A DNA stretch of 13,257 bases from the NCBI GenBank assembly GCA_037444855.1, contig JBBILO010000022.1, positions 1 through 13,257 on the forward strand, read 5' to 3'. The notes under the pieces are model-generated. The model saw only the letters and a list, made by a program, of their open reading frames with translations. It had not been told where the DNA came from and ran no database searches. Source of the DNA: JBBILO01 sp037444855. GTDB taxonomy: Bacteria; Patescibacteriota; Microgenomatia; UBA1406; GWC2-37-13. Below are positions 1-6,267 of this stretch, in pieces (within the stretch, counting starts at the first letter, position 1; each line of letters begins with the position of its first letter). The translations under genes and the position numbers were made by a program.

Positions 1-113
1 AAGAAGGAGAGGAAATCATCAGTTCGATTTTGACAACCGATAGTCAAAGAAAAAGACAAACTCAATCACCGTTTTCTAGTTTTGGTGGTGGAGCGGTTTT
101 TAGAATGCGTTAA
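1..113 (+). CDS. C-terminal end of an RND/ABC efflux periplasmic adaptor (MacA/HlyD-like), partial
   Basis: An open frame enters from the window edge (first full codon at base 3) and stops at TAA 111-113. The last 36 residues include EGEEIISSILTT, followed by a Gln/Ser/Gly/Phe-rich tail. An 'EGEEII' strand followed by a low-complexity Gly/Phe tail is usual at the end of MacA-type membrane-fusion proteins, where it follows the 'GLKEGDxVV' beta strand. The next two genes are a MacB-type ATPase and permease, the standard partners of such an adaptor, and the gap to the ATPase is only 9 bases. The assignment rests mainly on this context, because the lipoyl and beta-barrel domains lie outside the window. 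Confidence 0.6.
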   Translation, partial: EGEEIISSILTTDSQRKRQTQSPFSSFGGGAVFRMR

Positions 114-122
114 TTTTAATTT

Positions 123-791
123 ATGGACTTAATTCGATTAGCTAATATCACTAAAATTTATAAAAATCATTTTGTTGAGACAAAAGCTTTAGATAGGGTT
201 AATTTAGTGATAAAAAAAGGAGAGTTTGTAGCCATTATGGGACCGTCTGGATCTGGAAAATCAACGCTTCTTCATATTTTAGGTTTTTTAGACAAACCAA
301 CAAGCGGGGAGTACTTTTTTGAAGGAAAAGAAACTTCACAGTTTGATGAGGACGAATTGGCTGATTTTCGAAATAAAAAGATTGGTTTTGTTTTTCAAGC
401 ATTCAATCTTTTACCGCGGATGACTGCCTTAAAAAATGTTGCTTTACCTCTTGTTTATCAAGGAATTAAAAAGGAGGAAAGAGAAAAAAGAGGGGTATCA
501 ATGCTTAAAGAGGTTGGACTTGTGGAAAAAAAAAGCAATCTTTCCAATCAACTGTCAGGCGGCCAACAACAACGAGTGGCAATCGCTCGAGCTCTTATCA
601 CCAATCCTTCTTTGATATTGGCTGATGAACCAACAGGAAATTTAGCCTCAATCCAAGCCAAAGAAATTATGGAAATTTTTAAAAAATTACATCAACAAGG
701 GAAGACGATTGTTTTAATTACTCACGAGGAAGACATTGCTCGTTATGCGAAAAGAATTATTAAGTTAAAAGATGGAAAAATTATTTCTTAA
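123..791 (+). CDS. ABC transporter ATP-binding protein, MacB/LolD family
   Basis: This 222-residue nucleotide-binding subunit should power the permease encoded directly after it. All core motifs are visible: Walker A GPSGSGKST (40-48), Q-loop Gln92 (FVFQAFNLLP), signature LSGGQQQRVAIARAL (144-158), Walker B LILADEPTGN (164-173) and switch His201 (LITHEED). The wording matches the LolD/MacB/FtsE type, in which NBD and permease are separate chains. The D-loop reads GNLAS where most relatives have GNLDS, a mild deviation. No Shine-Dalgarno sequence precedes the ATG and only 9 bases separate it from the adaptor stop, so translation is probably coupled. The likely role is export of peptides, antibiotics or lipoproteins, or mechanotransmission across the envelope. 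The substrate cannot be read from the sequence. Confidence 0.93.
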   Translation: MDLIRLANITKIYKNHFVETKALDRVNLVIKKGEFVAIMGPSGSGKSTLLHILGFLDKPTSGEYFFEGKETSQFDEDELADFRNKKIGFVFQAFNLLPRMTALKNVALPLVYQGIKKEEREKRGVSMLKEVGLVEKKSNLSNQLSGGQQQRVAIARALITNPSLILADEPTGNLASIQAKEIMEIFKKLHQQGKTIVLITHEEDIARYAKRIIKLKDGKIIS

Positions 792-793
792 AA

Positions 794-2020
794 ATGATTG
801 ATTTTTTTCACATTTTTGAGGAAGCAAAAAATTCGCTTTTAGCCAACAAACTGCGTACAGGTTTAGCCGTTTTAGGGATTGTTATTGGTATTGCCAGTGT
901 CATTATTCTAATGTCTTTGGGGCAAGCAAGTCAAAAAACAATCGAGAATCAGATTAAATCATTAGGTTCAAATCTTTTAACAATTATTCCAGGTGCAACC
1001 CAATCTGGTGGAGTAAGAAGCGCCTTAGGATCGGTTAATACCTTAACTTTAGAGGATGCTTTAGCAATAAAAAAACAGTTTTCTTCTTCTTTAATTAACG
1101 ATGTTTCACCGGAGTTATCTCGCCGCGCCCAAGTAGTTTTTCAGAGAAATAATACCAATACTCAGGTAATTGGCGTTCATCCTTCTTATCCCTCGATCAG
1201 AAATACAAAACTTCAATCCGGTCAATTTATTTCTCAAACTGATGTTGATGGATTAAGAATGGTAGCAGTTTTGGGACCTCAGGTAGTTTCTGATCTTTTT
1301 GGTGAAGGTAATAATCCGATCGGTCAAACGATTCGTATTGAAGGAAAAAGTTTCCAAGTGGTTGGGGTCACCGAGAGCCGAGGGGGGACAGGATTTGCCA
1401 ATCAAGACGATATAATTTTTATCCCTCTATCAACCGCTCAAAAAATTCTCTTTGGCGTTGATTATCTTTCTTCAATTGCTGTTTCGGTAAGAGAAGAAAA
1501 GCAGATGGATCTAGTCCGGGATGAGATAGGCTATTTTTTACTAGCACGACATCGAATCAATAATCCCTACCAGGCAGACTTTCGAATCATGTCCCAAGCC
1601 GATATTTTAAACACTGCTTCCTCAGTGACTTCAACTTTTACTAATCTTTTGTCAGGGATTGCCGCCATTTCTCTTTTGGTCGGCGGGATTGGGATTATGA
1701 ATATTATGCTGGTTTCAGTGATTGAAAGGACCCGGGAGATTGGTTTAAGAAAGGCTTTGGGAGCGAAAAACAAAATCGTGATTTTTCAATTTTTAATCGA
1801 GGCCATAATTTTAACTTTAAGCGGCGGGATTTTAGGAATTTTGGTAGGGATTATTATTACGTTCATTCTTTCTAATTTAATGAGTTTTATTTTTACCATT
1901 TCTTTCGGTGGAGTGATTTTAGCTTTTTTTGTTTCGATGGCGGTTGGGATAATTTTTGGTTATTACCCGGCAAAAAAGGCAGCTGAGTTATCACCGATTG
2001 AGGCATTAAGATATGAGTAA
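794..2020 (+). CDS. MacB-type ABC transporter permease (MacB_PCD + FtsX domains)
   Basis: This 408-residue membrane subunit is the partner of the preceding ATPase; the stop and start are separated by two bases. The architecture is typical. One N-terminal helix (about 23-45, LAVLGIVIGIASVIILMSLG) carries the family's 'LRTxLxxLGIxIGIAxVI' wording. A long extracytoplasmic MacB_PCD-like domain follows (about 50-270). Three C-terminal FtsX helices end the protein, with the coupling segment SVIERTREIGLRKALGAK and a closing PAKKAAELSPIEALRYE. The length is normal for a stand-alone MacB permease without a fused NBD. The 3' end overlaps the next gene by 8 bases. It probably works as a mechanotransmitter with the upstream adaptor rather than as a classical channel; that is family knowledge. 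Confidence 0.93.
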   Translation: MIDFFHIFEEAKNSLLANKLRTGLAVLGIVIGIASVIILMSLGQASQKTIENQIKSLGSNLLTIIPGATQSGGVRSALGSVNTLTLEDALAIKKQFSSSLINDVSPELSRRAQVVFQRNNTNTQVIGVHPSYPSIRNTKLQSGQFISQTDVDGLRMVAVLGPQVVSDLFGEGNNPIGQTIRIEGKSFQVVGVTESRGGTGFANQDDIIFIPLSTAQKILFGVDYLSSIAVSVREEKQMDLVRDEIGYFLLARHRINNPYQADFRIMSQADILNTASSVTSTFTNLLSGIAAISLLVGGIGIMNIMLVSVIERTREIGLRKALGAKNKIVIFQFLIEAIILTLSGGILGILVGIIITFILSNLMSFIFTISFGGVILAFFVSMAVGIIFGYYPAKKAAELSPIEALRYE

Positions 2021-3146
2021 TAAAAAGTCACCCTCCGACTCGGAGGGCAAAAATCAAAAGTCAAAATTGTTTTGGTTTTTAATTTTTTCTCTAATATTCT
2101 TTACTTTATTTTTAAAACAAAAAGACCAATTGTTTAACAAAGATGTGAAAAAAAATTTAGATTTACCAACAAAGAAAAAGATTCAAGTAATTGCTACCAG
2201 TCTTCATGTTCCTTGGGAGATAGAATTTTTAGATAGTGGAGAAATTGTTGTTACCGAAAGAAATGGTTATTTATATTTTATTAAAGCAAAAAAGAGAATT
2301 AAAGTTGATGAGGTGGTTGAGATTGGAGAAGGTGGATTGTTGGGGATGGCAAAAGACCCGGATTTTAAATCTAATAATTATCTTTACTTATACTTAACAA
2401 CAAGAAAAAATTCCCAGTTAGTTAATCAAGTAGTTCGATTCCAATTAGTTGATTATCAATTAAAGAATAAAAAAATTATTTTAGATGATATTCCAGCCAA
2501 TAATTTTCATAATGGCGGCCGGATTGCCTTCGGACCTGATGGATATTTGTATATGACAACAGGTGACGCTCAAAATCCTGAGTTAAGTCAGGAGGTTAAA
2601 TCTTTAGCGGGAAAAATTCTTAGAGTGACTAAAGATGGTCTAATTCCTGAAGATAACCCCGAGAACAATCTAATTTTTAGTTTGGGTCATCGCAATTCTC
2701 AGGGTATTGCCTGGGATGATCAAGGACGGTTGTGGTCAACCGAACATGGACGTTCGGGTCTTCTTTCAGGATTTGATGAATTAAACTTAATTGAAAAAGG
2801 GAAAAATTATGGTTGGCCTAAAATTCAAGGCGACCAAGAGAAAGAGGGAATGAGGCGACCGATTGTCCATTCGGGTGAAAAAGAAACTTGGGCGCCAGCG
2901 GCAATTATTTTTTATCAAGGAAAGCTTTATTTTACTGGGCTTCGGGGAGAGAGTCTGTATCAGTATGATTTAAAAAATAAAAGCTTAAATAAGTTTTTTA
3001 ACAAAGAATTTGGAAGGCTAAGGGCATTGAGGATTGGTCCTGATGGTTATTTTTATCTAGCAACAAGTAATACAGATGGTCGAGGTCAACCAAAAGAAGA
3101 TGATGATAAGATTTTAAAAATTAACCCTCAATATTTTGACAGATGA
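2013..3146 (+). CDS. Membrane-anchored PQQ-dependent sugar dehydrogenase-like protein (GSDH/YliI family)
   Basis: This 377-residue six-bladed propeller protein is of the soluble glucose/aldose sugar dehydrogenase type. An uncleaved anchor (about 19-35, LFWFLIFSLIFFTLFL) precedes an exported domain. Family landmarks in order are VPWEIEFLDSGEIVVTER (66-83), GLLGMAKDPDF (108-118), NNFHNGGRIAFGPDGYLY with the likely catalytic-base His166, LAGKILRV, FSLGHRNSQG (222-231), WSTEHG (241-246), NYGWP, and the last blade GRLRALRIGPDGYFYLATSN. The family oxidises sugars with PQQ. PQQ synthesis is not evident in this window, so the cofactor would have to be scavenged, or the fold may be used differently. 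The start is ATG 2013 with GAGG at 2000-2003. Residues 6-12 (SPSDSEG) are encoded by a GC-rich palindrome that also occurs at 7226-7242. The gene overlaps its upstream neighbour by 8 bases and its downstream neighbour by 4. Confidence 0.88.
   Translation: MSNKKSPSDSEGKNQKSKLFWFLIFSLIFFTLFLKQKDQLFNKDVKKNLDLPTKKKIQVIATSLHVPWEIEFLDSGEIVVTERNGYLYFIKAKKRIKVDEVVEIGEGGLLGMAKDPDFKSNNYLYLYLTTRKNSQLVNQVVRFQLVDYQLKNKKIILDDIPANNFHNGGRIAFGPDGYLYMTTGDAQNPELSQEVKSLAGKILRVTKDGLIPEDNPENNLIFSLGHRNSQGIAWDDQGRLWSTEHGRSGLLSGFDELNLIEKGKNYGWPKIQGDQEKEGMRRPIVHSGEKETWAPAAIIFYQGKLYFTGLRGESLYQYDLKNKSLNKFFNKEFGRLRALRIGPDGYFYLATSNTDGRGQPKEDDDKILKINPQYFDR
2031..2047. repeat. 17-base GC-rich palindrome inside the sugar dehydrogenase gene
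   Basis: CCCTCCGA and TCGGAGGG form a perfect 8-bp inverted repeat around one central C. It stands out in the AT-rich surroundings. Bases 2032-2048 are identical to 7226-7242 in the damaged tRNA copy, so this is a dispersed repeat and not a local coincidence. It is read in frame as SPSDSEG, upstream of the membrane anchor, where extra residues should be tolerated. Confidence 0.8.
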
Positions 3147-4195
3147 AAAAGTCTCTATTTTTTATTTTGATTATTTTTTTGATTGGCGGATTTTTTTGGT
3201 TTTTGAGAAAACAACTTTATTCCTCTAATGATTTAAAAGGAACGATTAGTCTTCAAGAAAAAAATAAGAAAACAGAGATTCATCCTTTGTCGATTGAAAG
3301 TTTGAAAACGAGAGATTATCAAGGATCAGAAATTAAATCAGAAGAAAAGCTTAATAATGGCGTTAACTATGAACAATATATCGCCTCATATCAATCCGAT
3401 GGGTTAAAAATTTATGGGCTTTTAACAATTCCGAGAGGTGAAAAACCAAAAAATGGTTGGCCGGCGATTGTTTTTAATCACGGTTATATCCCACCTCGTC
3501 AATACAAAACAACAGAGAGATATGTTGCCTATGTTGATTATTTAGCTCGCCAAGGTTATGTGGTTTTTAAAATTGACTACCGGGGTCATGGTCAATCTGA
3601 AGGAGAACCAGAAGGCGCTTATGGATCAAATGCGTACACAATAGATGTTTTAAATGCCGTTGTTTCTTTGAAGAAATTTCCCTTTGTTGATAAAAATAAT
3701 ATCGGTCTCTGGGGCCATTCGCTCGGTGGCTATCTCACATTAAGAGCGATGGTAGTTGATCCATCAATTAAAGCGGGAGTTATTTGGGCAGGAGTAGTTG
3801 GTTCTCATATTGACTTAATTAATAATTGGTTTCGAAGAAGAATTTCTCCGCCGCCAGGATTACCGACTCGGGCAGTTTCGTGGCGACAACAATTAATCAC
3901 TCAATATGGAGATCCAAACGAAGATTCGCCCTTTTGGCGATCAATTTCAGCTAATTTTTATCTTAATGATCTTAAAGGGGCAATTCAACTTCATCATGCG
4001 AAAACCGATGAGATAGTTCCGTATCAATTCTCAGAAAAACTTTACCAAGACTTAATTAAATCGGGTAAGAAAGGAGAAATTTTTCTCTATGATAGCGATG
4101 ATCATAATATCAGTCAAAACTTCGATTTAGCGATGAAGAGAACGGTTGAATTTTTTGATCGTTATTTGAAAGGAGGTGATAGAGATGAAAAATAA
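3143..4195 (+). CDS. Membrane-anchored alpha/beta hydrolase (S9 prolyl oligopeptidase / dienelactone hydrolase-like)
   Basis: This 350-residue protein has an N-terminal hydrophobic anchor (about 4-22) and an exported alpha/beta-hydrolase domain. The nucleophile elbow is GHSLGG (191-196, Ser193). The probable acid is Asp289 in HHAKTDEIVPY and the base His321 in YDSDDHNIS, giving a complete triad in the usual order. The oxyanion HG motif is FNHGY (111-115), and DYRGHGQSEG (145-154) matches the S9/DLH-like group. The family includes esterases and peptidases, so the substrate is not predictable; it should act outside the cytoplasmic membrane. The gene starts by an ATGA overlap with the sugar dehydrogenase and has no Shine-Dalgarno of its own, so it is probably translationally coupled. 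Its last codons contain the strong ribosome-binding site of the next gene. Confidence 0.85.
   Translation: MKKSLFFILIIFLIGGFFWFLRKQLYSSNDLKGTISLQEKNKKTEIHPLSIESLKTRDYQGSEIKSEEKLNNGVNYEQYIASYQSDGLKIYGLLTIPRGEKPKNGWPAIVFNHGYIPPRQYKTTERYVAYVDYLARQGYVVFKIDYRGHGQSEGEPEGAYGSNAYTIDVLNAVVSLKKFPFVDKNNIGLWGHSLGGYLTLRAMVVDPSIKAGVIWAGVVGSHIDLINNWFRRRISPPPGLPTRAVSWRQQLITQYGDPNEDSPFWRSISANFYLNDLKGAIQLHHAKTDEIVPYQFSEKLYQDLIKSGKKGEIFLYDSDDHNISQNFDLAMKRTVEFFDRYLKGGDRDEK
4170..4177 (+). promoter_or_regulatory. Strong Shine-Dalgarno AAGGAGGT that fixes the start of the 4185 gene
   Basis: AAGGAGGT lies 7 bases upstream of ATG 4185-4187, the ideal distance. This rules against the in-frame GTG at 4176, which overlaps the Shine-Dalgarno sequence itself. 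It is one of the two clearest Shine-Dalgarno sites in the window, and both belong to genes inside operons. Confidence 0.85.
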
Positions 4196-4583
4196 TTGGT
4201 TGATAACTATTGTTGTTGTAATTATTGGTTTAGGAATTGGGTTTTATGGAGGAATAGTTTATCAAAGAAATCAAATAAGGAGTCGTTTTGCTCAGTTTGG
4301 TAATCAAATGAGGCAATTTGTTCGTGGACAAAATGGACAAAATATTCCTTTTAGTCAAGGAGTAAGGCCGATAAGGGGAGAGATTGTGAAAAAAGACACC
4401 GATTCAATTGTTGTTAAACTGCCAGATGGATCAACGAGAATAGTTTTTTTCACTGAGAAAACCAGTTTAACCAAATCAACCAATGCTAAAGTTGAAGACT
4501 TAAAAGAAAAAGAAATCGTTTTTGTCGTTGGTCAGGAAAATGACGATGGATCGATTACGGCAGAGAATATTCAGATAAGATGA
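4185..4583 (+). CDS. Small membrane-anchored protein with DUF5666-like domain
   Basis: The 132-residue product has an N-terminal anchor (about 5-25, LITIVVVIIGLGIGFYGGI), a Gln/Arg/Phe-rich linker (about 30-60) and a small all-beta domain. The domain reads RGEIVKKDTDSIVVKLPDGSTRIVFFTEKTSL, then LKEKEIVFVVGQENDDGSITAENIQI. This 'G.I...d..sitVkl.dGst...T.i' and 'V.G..ndDGsitA..I.i' pattern matches DUF5666-type, OB-like domains found in secreted bacterial proteins of unknown role. It is the last gene of the plus-strand envelope run; its final 13 bases overlap the 3' end of yidD on the other strand. The function is unknown. Its position suggests a role near the envelope with the hydrolase and exporter. 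Confidence 0.75.
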   Translation: MKNNWLITIVVVIIGLGIGFYGGIVYQRNQIRSRFAQFGNQMRQFVRGQNGQNIPFSQGVRPIRGEIVKKDTDSIVVKLPDGSTRIVFFTEKTSLTKSTNAKVEDLKEKEIVFVVGQENDDGSITAENIQIR

Positions 4584-4807
4584 TCTTCTCCTCCCTTACT
4601 CCACGGATGACAGCGGATAATTCTTTTTAAACCCAGCCATAAGCCTTTAAAAACACCGTATTTTTCTACTGCTTGATAGGTGTATTCTGAACAGGTTGGG
4701 GTAAAGCGACAAACTTTATCGGTTAAATATAGCTGACGCATTAGTGCAGTATGAAAGAATGAAGTTTTTTGATAAAGAAGAATTAAGTAAAGGACGATTT
4801 TTTTCAT
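4571..4807 (-). CDS. yidD: YidD, membrane protein insertion efficiency factor
   Basis: The 78-residue product carries the complete YidD signature CRFTPTCSEYTYQAVEKYG (three Cys with the later RCHP), then GLWLGLKRIIRCHPWSKGGEDHL. YidD is a small membrane-associated protein that helps YidC insert proteins into the membrane. A TTG at 4811-4813 would extend the frame by two codons, but ATG 4805-4807 gives an exact ATGA overlap with the upstream 62-residue gene and is preferred. yidD usually sits in the rpmH-rnpA-yidD-yidC cluster; here it has moved to the end of an rsmI operon. Its 3' end overlaps the convergent gene ending at 4583 by 13 bases, leaving no room for an intergenic terminator. Confidence 0.93.
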   Translation of the reverse strand: MKKIVLYLILLYQKTSFFHTALMRQLYLTDKVCRFTPTCSEYTYQAVEKYGVFKGLWLGLKRIIRCHPWSKGGEDHLI

Positions 4808-4992
4808 TCGCAATTTTTTTTATCAACTTCAAAATTAATGGCCGTGAGGATTAGTGAAAAAAGAATTATATAAAGGAGATTTTCATTAATATGAGAATTA
4901 TTGACCAAATTCTCTATAACGTATAATCCTGCCGGAATTAATAATGGCCAAAGATTATAACTAGATCTTATTAATTTTTCTTTAAAATTCAT
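4804..4992 (-). CDS. Small two-helix membrane protein, unknown function
   Basis: The 62-residue product has two hydrophobic stretches (about 14-31, LWPLLIPAGLYVIENLV, and 37-54, ENLLYIILFSLILTAI), a short positively charged N-terminus and a charged tail ending KKNCE. I recognise no family. It is likely real because it begins with an ATGA overlap with the rsmI stop and ends with an ATGA overlap with the yidD start, so it is coupled on both sides. Its position directly before yidD hints at a role in or near membrane protein insertion, but that is only context. The single Cys near the C-terminus is its only notable polar residue. Confidence 0.65.
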   Translation of the reverse strand: MNFKEKLIRSSYNLWPLLIPAGLYVIENLVNNSHINENLLYIILFSLILTAINFEVDKKNCE

Positions 4993-5687
4993 ATGATTTT
5001 AAATACAATAGTTAGTTCCCCTTTAATATTCTTTCTTTTATTTAATATTTGCAAAACCTCTTTTGGTCTCCCACGAATAAACTCTTCATAGACTTTTGTC
5101 ATCTCGCGAGCAAGGACAATTTGACAATTATTATCAGTAACTTCTTCAAAAATAGTTAATGTTTCCATTAATCGATGAGGTGATGCAAAGGCGATAAAAG
5201 TGGGTGATCTTTTATTAATTTTGATAATTTTTAAATGTTGAAGTAATTTTTTCATTTCATTTTTCTTTTTTGGTAAAAAACCAACAAAAACAAAAGGTGA
5301 GGTTGAAAAACCAGATGAGATTAAAGCCGGTAAAATTGCTGAAGGACCAGGAAGAGGAGTAATCTTTATTTCTTTTTTTATCACTTCTTTAACTAAAAAT
5401 TGTCCTGGATCTGAAATGAGTGGAGTGCCGGCGTCTGAGACTAAGGCTAAATTTTTTCTTAATAAAAGTTTTTCCATAATTTTTGGAGTTTGGATAAGTT
5501 GATTTTCATCAGAGAGATGGATTATAGGTTTTTTAATTTGATAATAATCAAGAAGTTTTCTTACCTGCTCAGTTGATTCAGCGATAATTTCATCAACGGT
5601 TTTTAAAACTTCTAAAGCGCGAAGAGTGATGTCTTTTAAATTACCGATTGGGGTTGAGACCAAATACAATATTCCTGAGTTTTCCAT
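4989..5687 (-). CDS. rsmI: RsmI, 16S rRNA (cytidine1402-2'-O)-methyltransferase
   Basis: The 232-residue product is an SAM-dependent methyltransferase of the tetrapyrrole-methylase fold that modifies C1402 in the ribosomal P site. Family motifs in order are LYLVSTPIGNLKDITLRALEVL (7-28), ALVSDAGTPLISDPGQ, PLPGPSAILPALISSGF, VGFLPKKKNE, FASPHRLMETL, LAREMTKVYEEFIRG and the closing KGELTIVF. The usual AEDTR segment reads AESTEQVRKLL, a small departure. It lacks the C-terminal extension of the about 286-residue E. coli protein. The start ATG 5687 has AAGGAG 7 bases upstream. It lies 14 bases after the toxin stop with no obvious promoter between them, so expression probably depends on the toxin-antitoxin promoter. 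Confidence 0.95.
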   Translation of the reverse strand: MENSGILYLVSTPIGNLKDITLRALEVLKTVDEIIAESTEQVRKLLDYYQIKKPIIHLSDENQLIQTPKIMEKLLLRKNLALVSDAGTPLISDPGQFLVKEVIKKEIKITPLPGPSAILPALISSGFSTSPFVFVGFLPKKKNEMKKLLQHLKIIKINKRSPTFIAFASPHRLMETLTIFEEVTDNNCQIVLAREMTKVYEEFIRGRPKEVLQILNKRKNIKGELTIVFKII

Positions 5688-5694
5688 TTATATA

Positions 5695-5700
5695 CTCCTT
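5695..5700 (-). promoter_or_regulatory. Shine-Dalgarno AAGGAG of rsmI
   Basis: CTCCTT on the plus strand reads AAGGAG on the coding strand, 7 bases before the rsmI ATG. It lies inside what would have been the final codons of the toxin (CAA GGA GTA), so the toxin tail and the rsmI ribosome-binding site share sequence. Confidence 0.8.
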
Positions 5701-5701
5701 G

Positions 5702-5938
5702 TCAGTGGACAATTTTTGCAATAATGATTGATTTTTCTTTTTCATAGATAAAAAAAATAATCCGATAAGGCCAAACTTTAAAAGAATAAAAACCGTTATA
5801 TTCACCAAGCAGTTTTTTAGCTTGATAAGGATTCTTGCTAATAGTATTTAAACCCTGATAAATTTTTTCTTTACCTTTAATTTTAAGTTTTTTTAATTCT
5901 TTTTCGGCGCTTGGTTTGAGCATAATTTGATAAACCAT
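5702..5938 (-). CDS. RelE/ParE-type toxin, C-terminally truncated by TGA
   Basis: The 78-residue product follows the RelE/ParE pattern: YQIMLKPSAEKELKKL (helical start), NPYQAKKLLGEYNGFYSFKVWPYRIIFFI (beta core with Arg59) and IIIAKIVH. RelE-family toxins cleave mRNA in the ribosome A site, and related ParE proteins poison gyrase. The frame stops at TGA immediately after KIVH. Continuing past it gives Q-G-V-Y-K, so the original end was very probably KIVHRQGVYK, with CGA mutated to TGA. That removes the conserved Arg and Tyr of the 'HRxxVY' tail, which correspond to catalytic residues in E. coli RelE. The product is probably weak or inactive unless the stop is read through. The gene overlaps its antitoxin by 56 bases. 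Confidence 0.82.
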   Translation of the reverse strand: MVYQIMLKPSAEKELKKLKIKGKEKIYQGLNTISKNPYQAKKLLGEYNGFYSFKVWPYRIIFFIYEKEKSIIIAKIVH

Positions 5939-6224
5939 ATTTTGCTTTTTTATCAGAAGATAAGTTTAAAGTCGGCCATTTTTTATAAGATTCGGTTTTA
6001 ATCGCTTTTTTAACGTCGCCAATATCTCTTTTAAGAGTCGGGAATTCTTGTTTTATTTGAGCGGTTTCGATGAGTGATTCTAATTCTGATGGAGAAATAA
6101 GATAAACTTTAAGTTCCCCTTTTTCAGTAATCCCATAGATTTTTCCAGACAATTGGGTTTCTTTAATAATTTTAAAAATATTTTTTCTAAATTTTGTTAC
6201 TGGTATAATATCCTGAGTAATCAT
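5883..6224 (-). CDS. Phd/YefM-family antitoxin
   Basis: The 113-residue product begins MITQDIIPVTKFRKNIFKII and continues GKIYGITEKGELKVYLISPSELESLIET, the standard Phd/YefM DNA-binding and dimerisation fold (VTxFRxN...I.e.G.....VLis..eye.l). The C-terminal part (about 75-113) should wrap the toxin; its last 19 residues are encoded in the overlap with the toxin gene and are strongly basic (KRRKRIKKT). Such a long overlap is unusual for this gene pair and could mean the original stop was lost. Antitoxins of this family repress their own operon, and two TGTACA sites overlap the start and the -10 box. The start ATG 6224 has no Shine-Dalgarno and lies about 2 bases from the predicted transcription start. 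Confidence 0.85.
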   Translation of the reverse strand: MITQDIIPVTKFRKNIFKIIKETQLSGKIYGITEKGELKVYLISPSELESLIETAQIKQEFPTLKRDIGDVKKAIKTESYKKWPTLNLSSDKKAKYGLSNYAQTKRRKRIKKT

Positions 6225-6226
6225 AT

Positions 6227-6261
6227 ATGTACATAATAATGTACATCATGAGATTTGTCAA
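6227..6261 (-). promoter_or_regulatory. Toxin-antitoxin promoter with paired TGTACA operators
   Basis: On the minus strand a consensus -35 TTGACA (6261-6256) and a 17-base spacer lead to TATTAT (6238-6233), which places the transcript start near 6226, 2 bases before the ATG. Two perfect ATGTACAT palindromes sit at 6227-6234 and 6239-6246 with centres exactly 12 bp apart, one in the spacer and one over the -10 and start region. TGTACA cores with 12-bp centre spacing are the known geometry of the E. coli YefM-YoeB operator, so autoregulation is strongly suggested. Confidence 0.85.
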
Positions 6262-6267
6262 GAAAAA

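Noticed and set aside
1567..1773. Minus-strand open frame of 68 codons inside the MacB-like permease gene
   Set aside because: It lies entirely within a well-supported gene on the other strand and its translation has no family resemblance. The same applies to minus-strand frames at 8043-8240 (in trmD) and 10405-10605 (in the ABC ATPase).
4176..4184. GTG 4176 as the start of the DUF5666-like gene
   Set aside because: The GTG overlaps the AAGGAGGT ribosome-binding site; ATG 4185 has the ideal 7-base spacing.
4808..4813. TTG 4813 as the yidD start
   Set aside because: It adds only two residues and has no ribosome-binding site, while ATG 4807 gives an exact ATGA overlap with the upstream gene.
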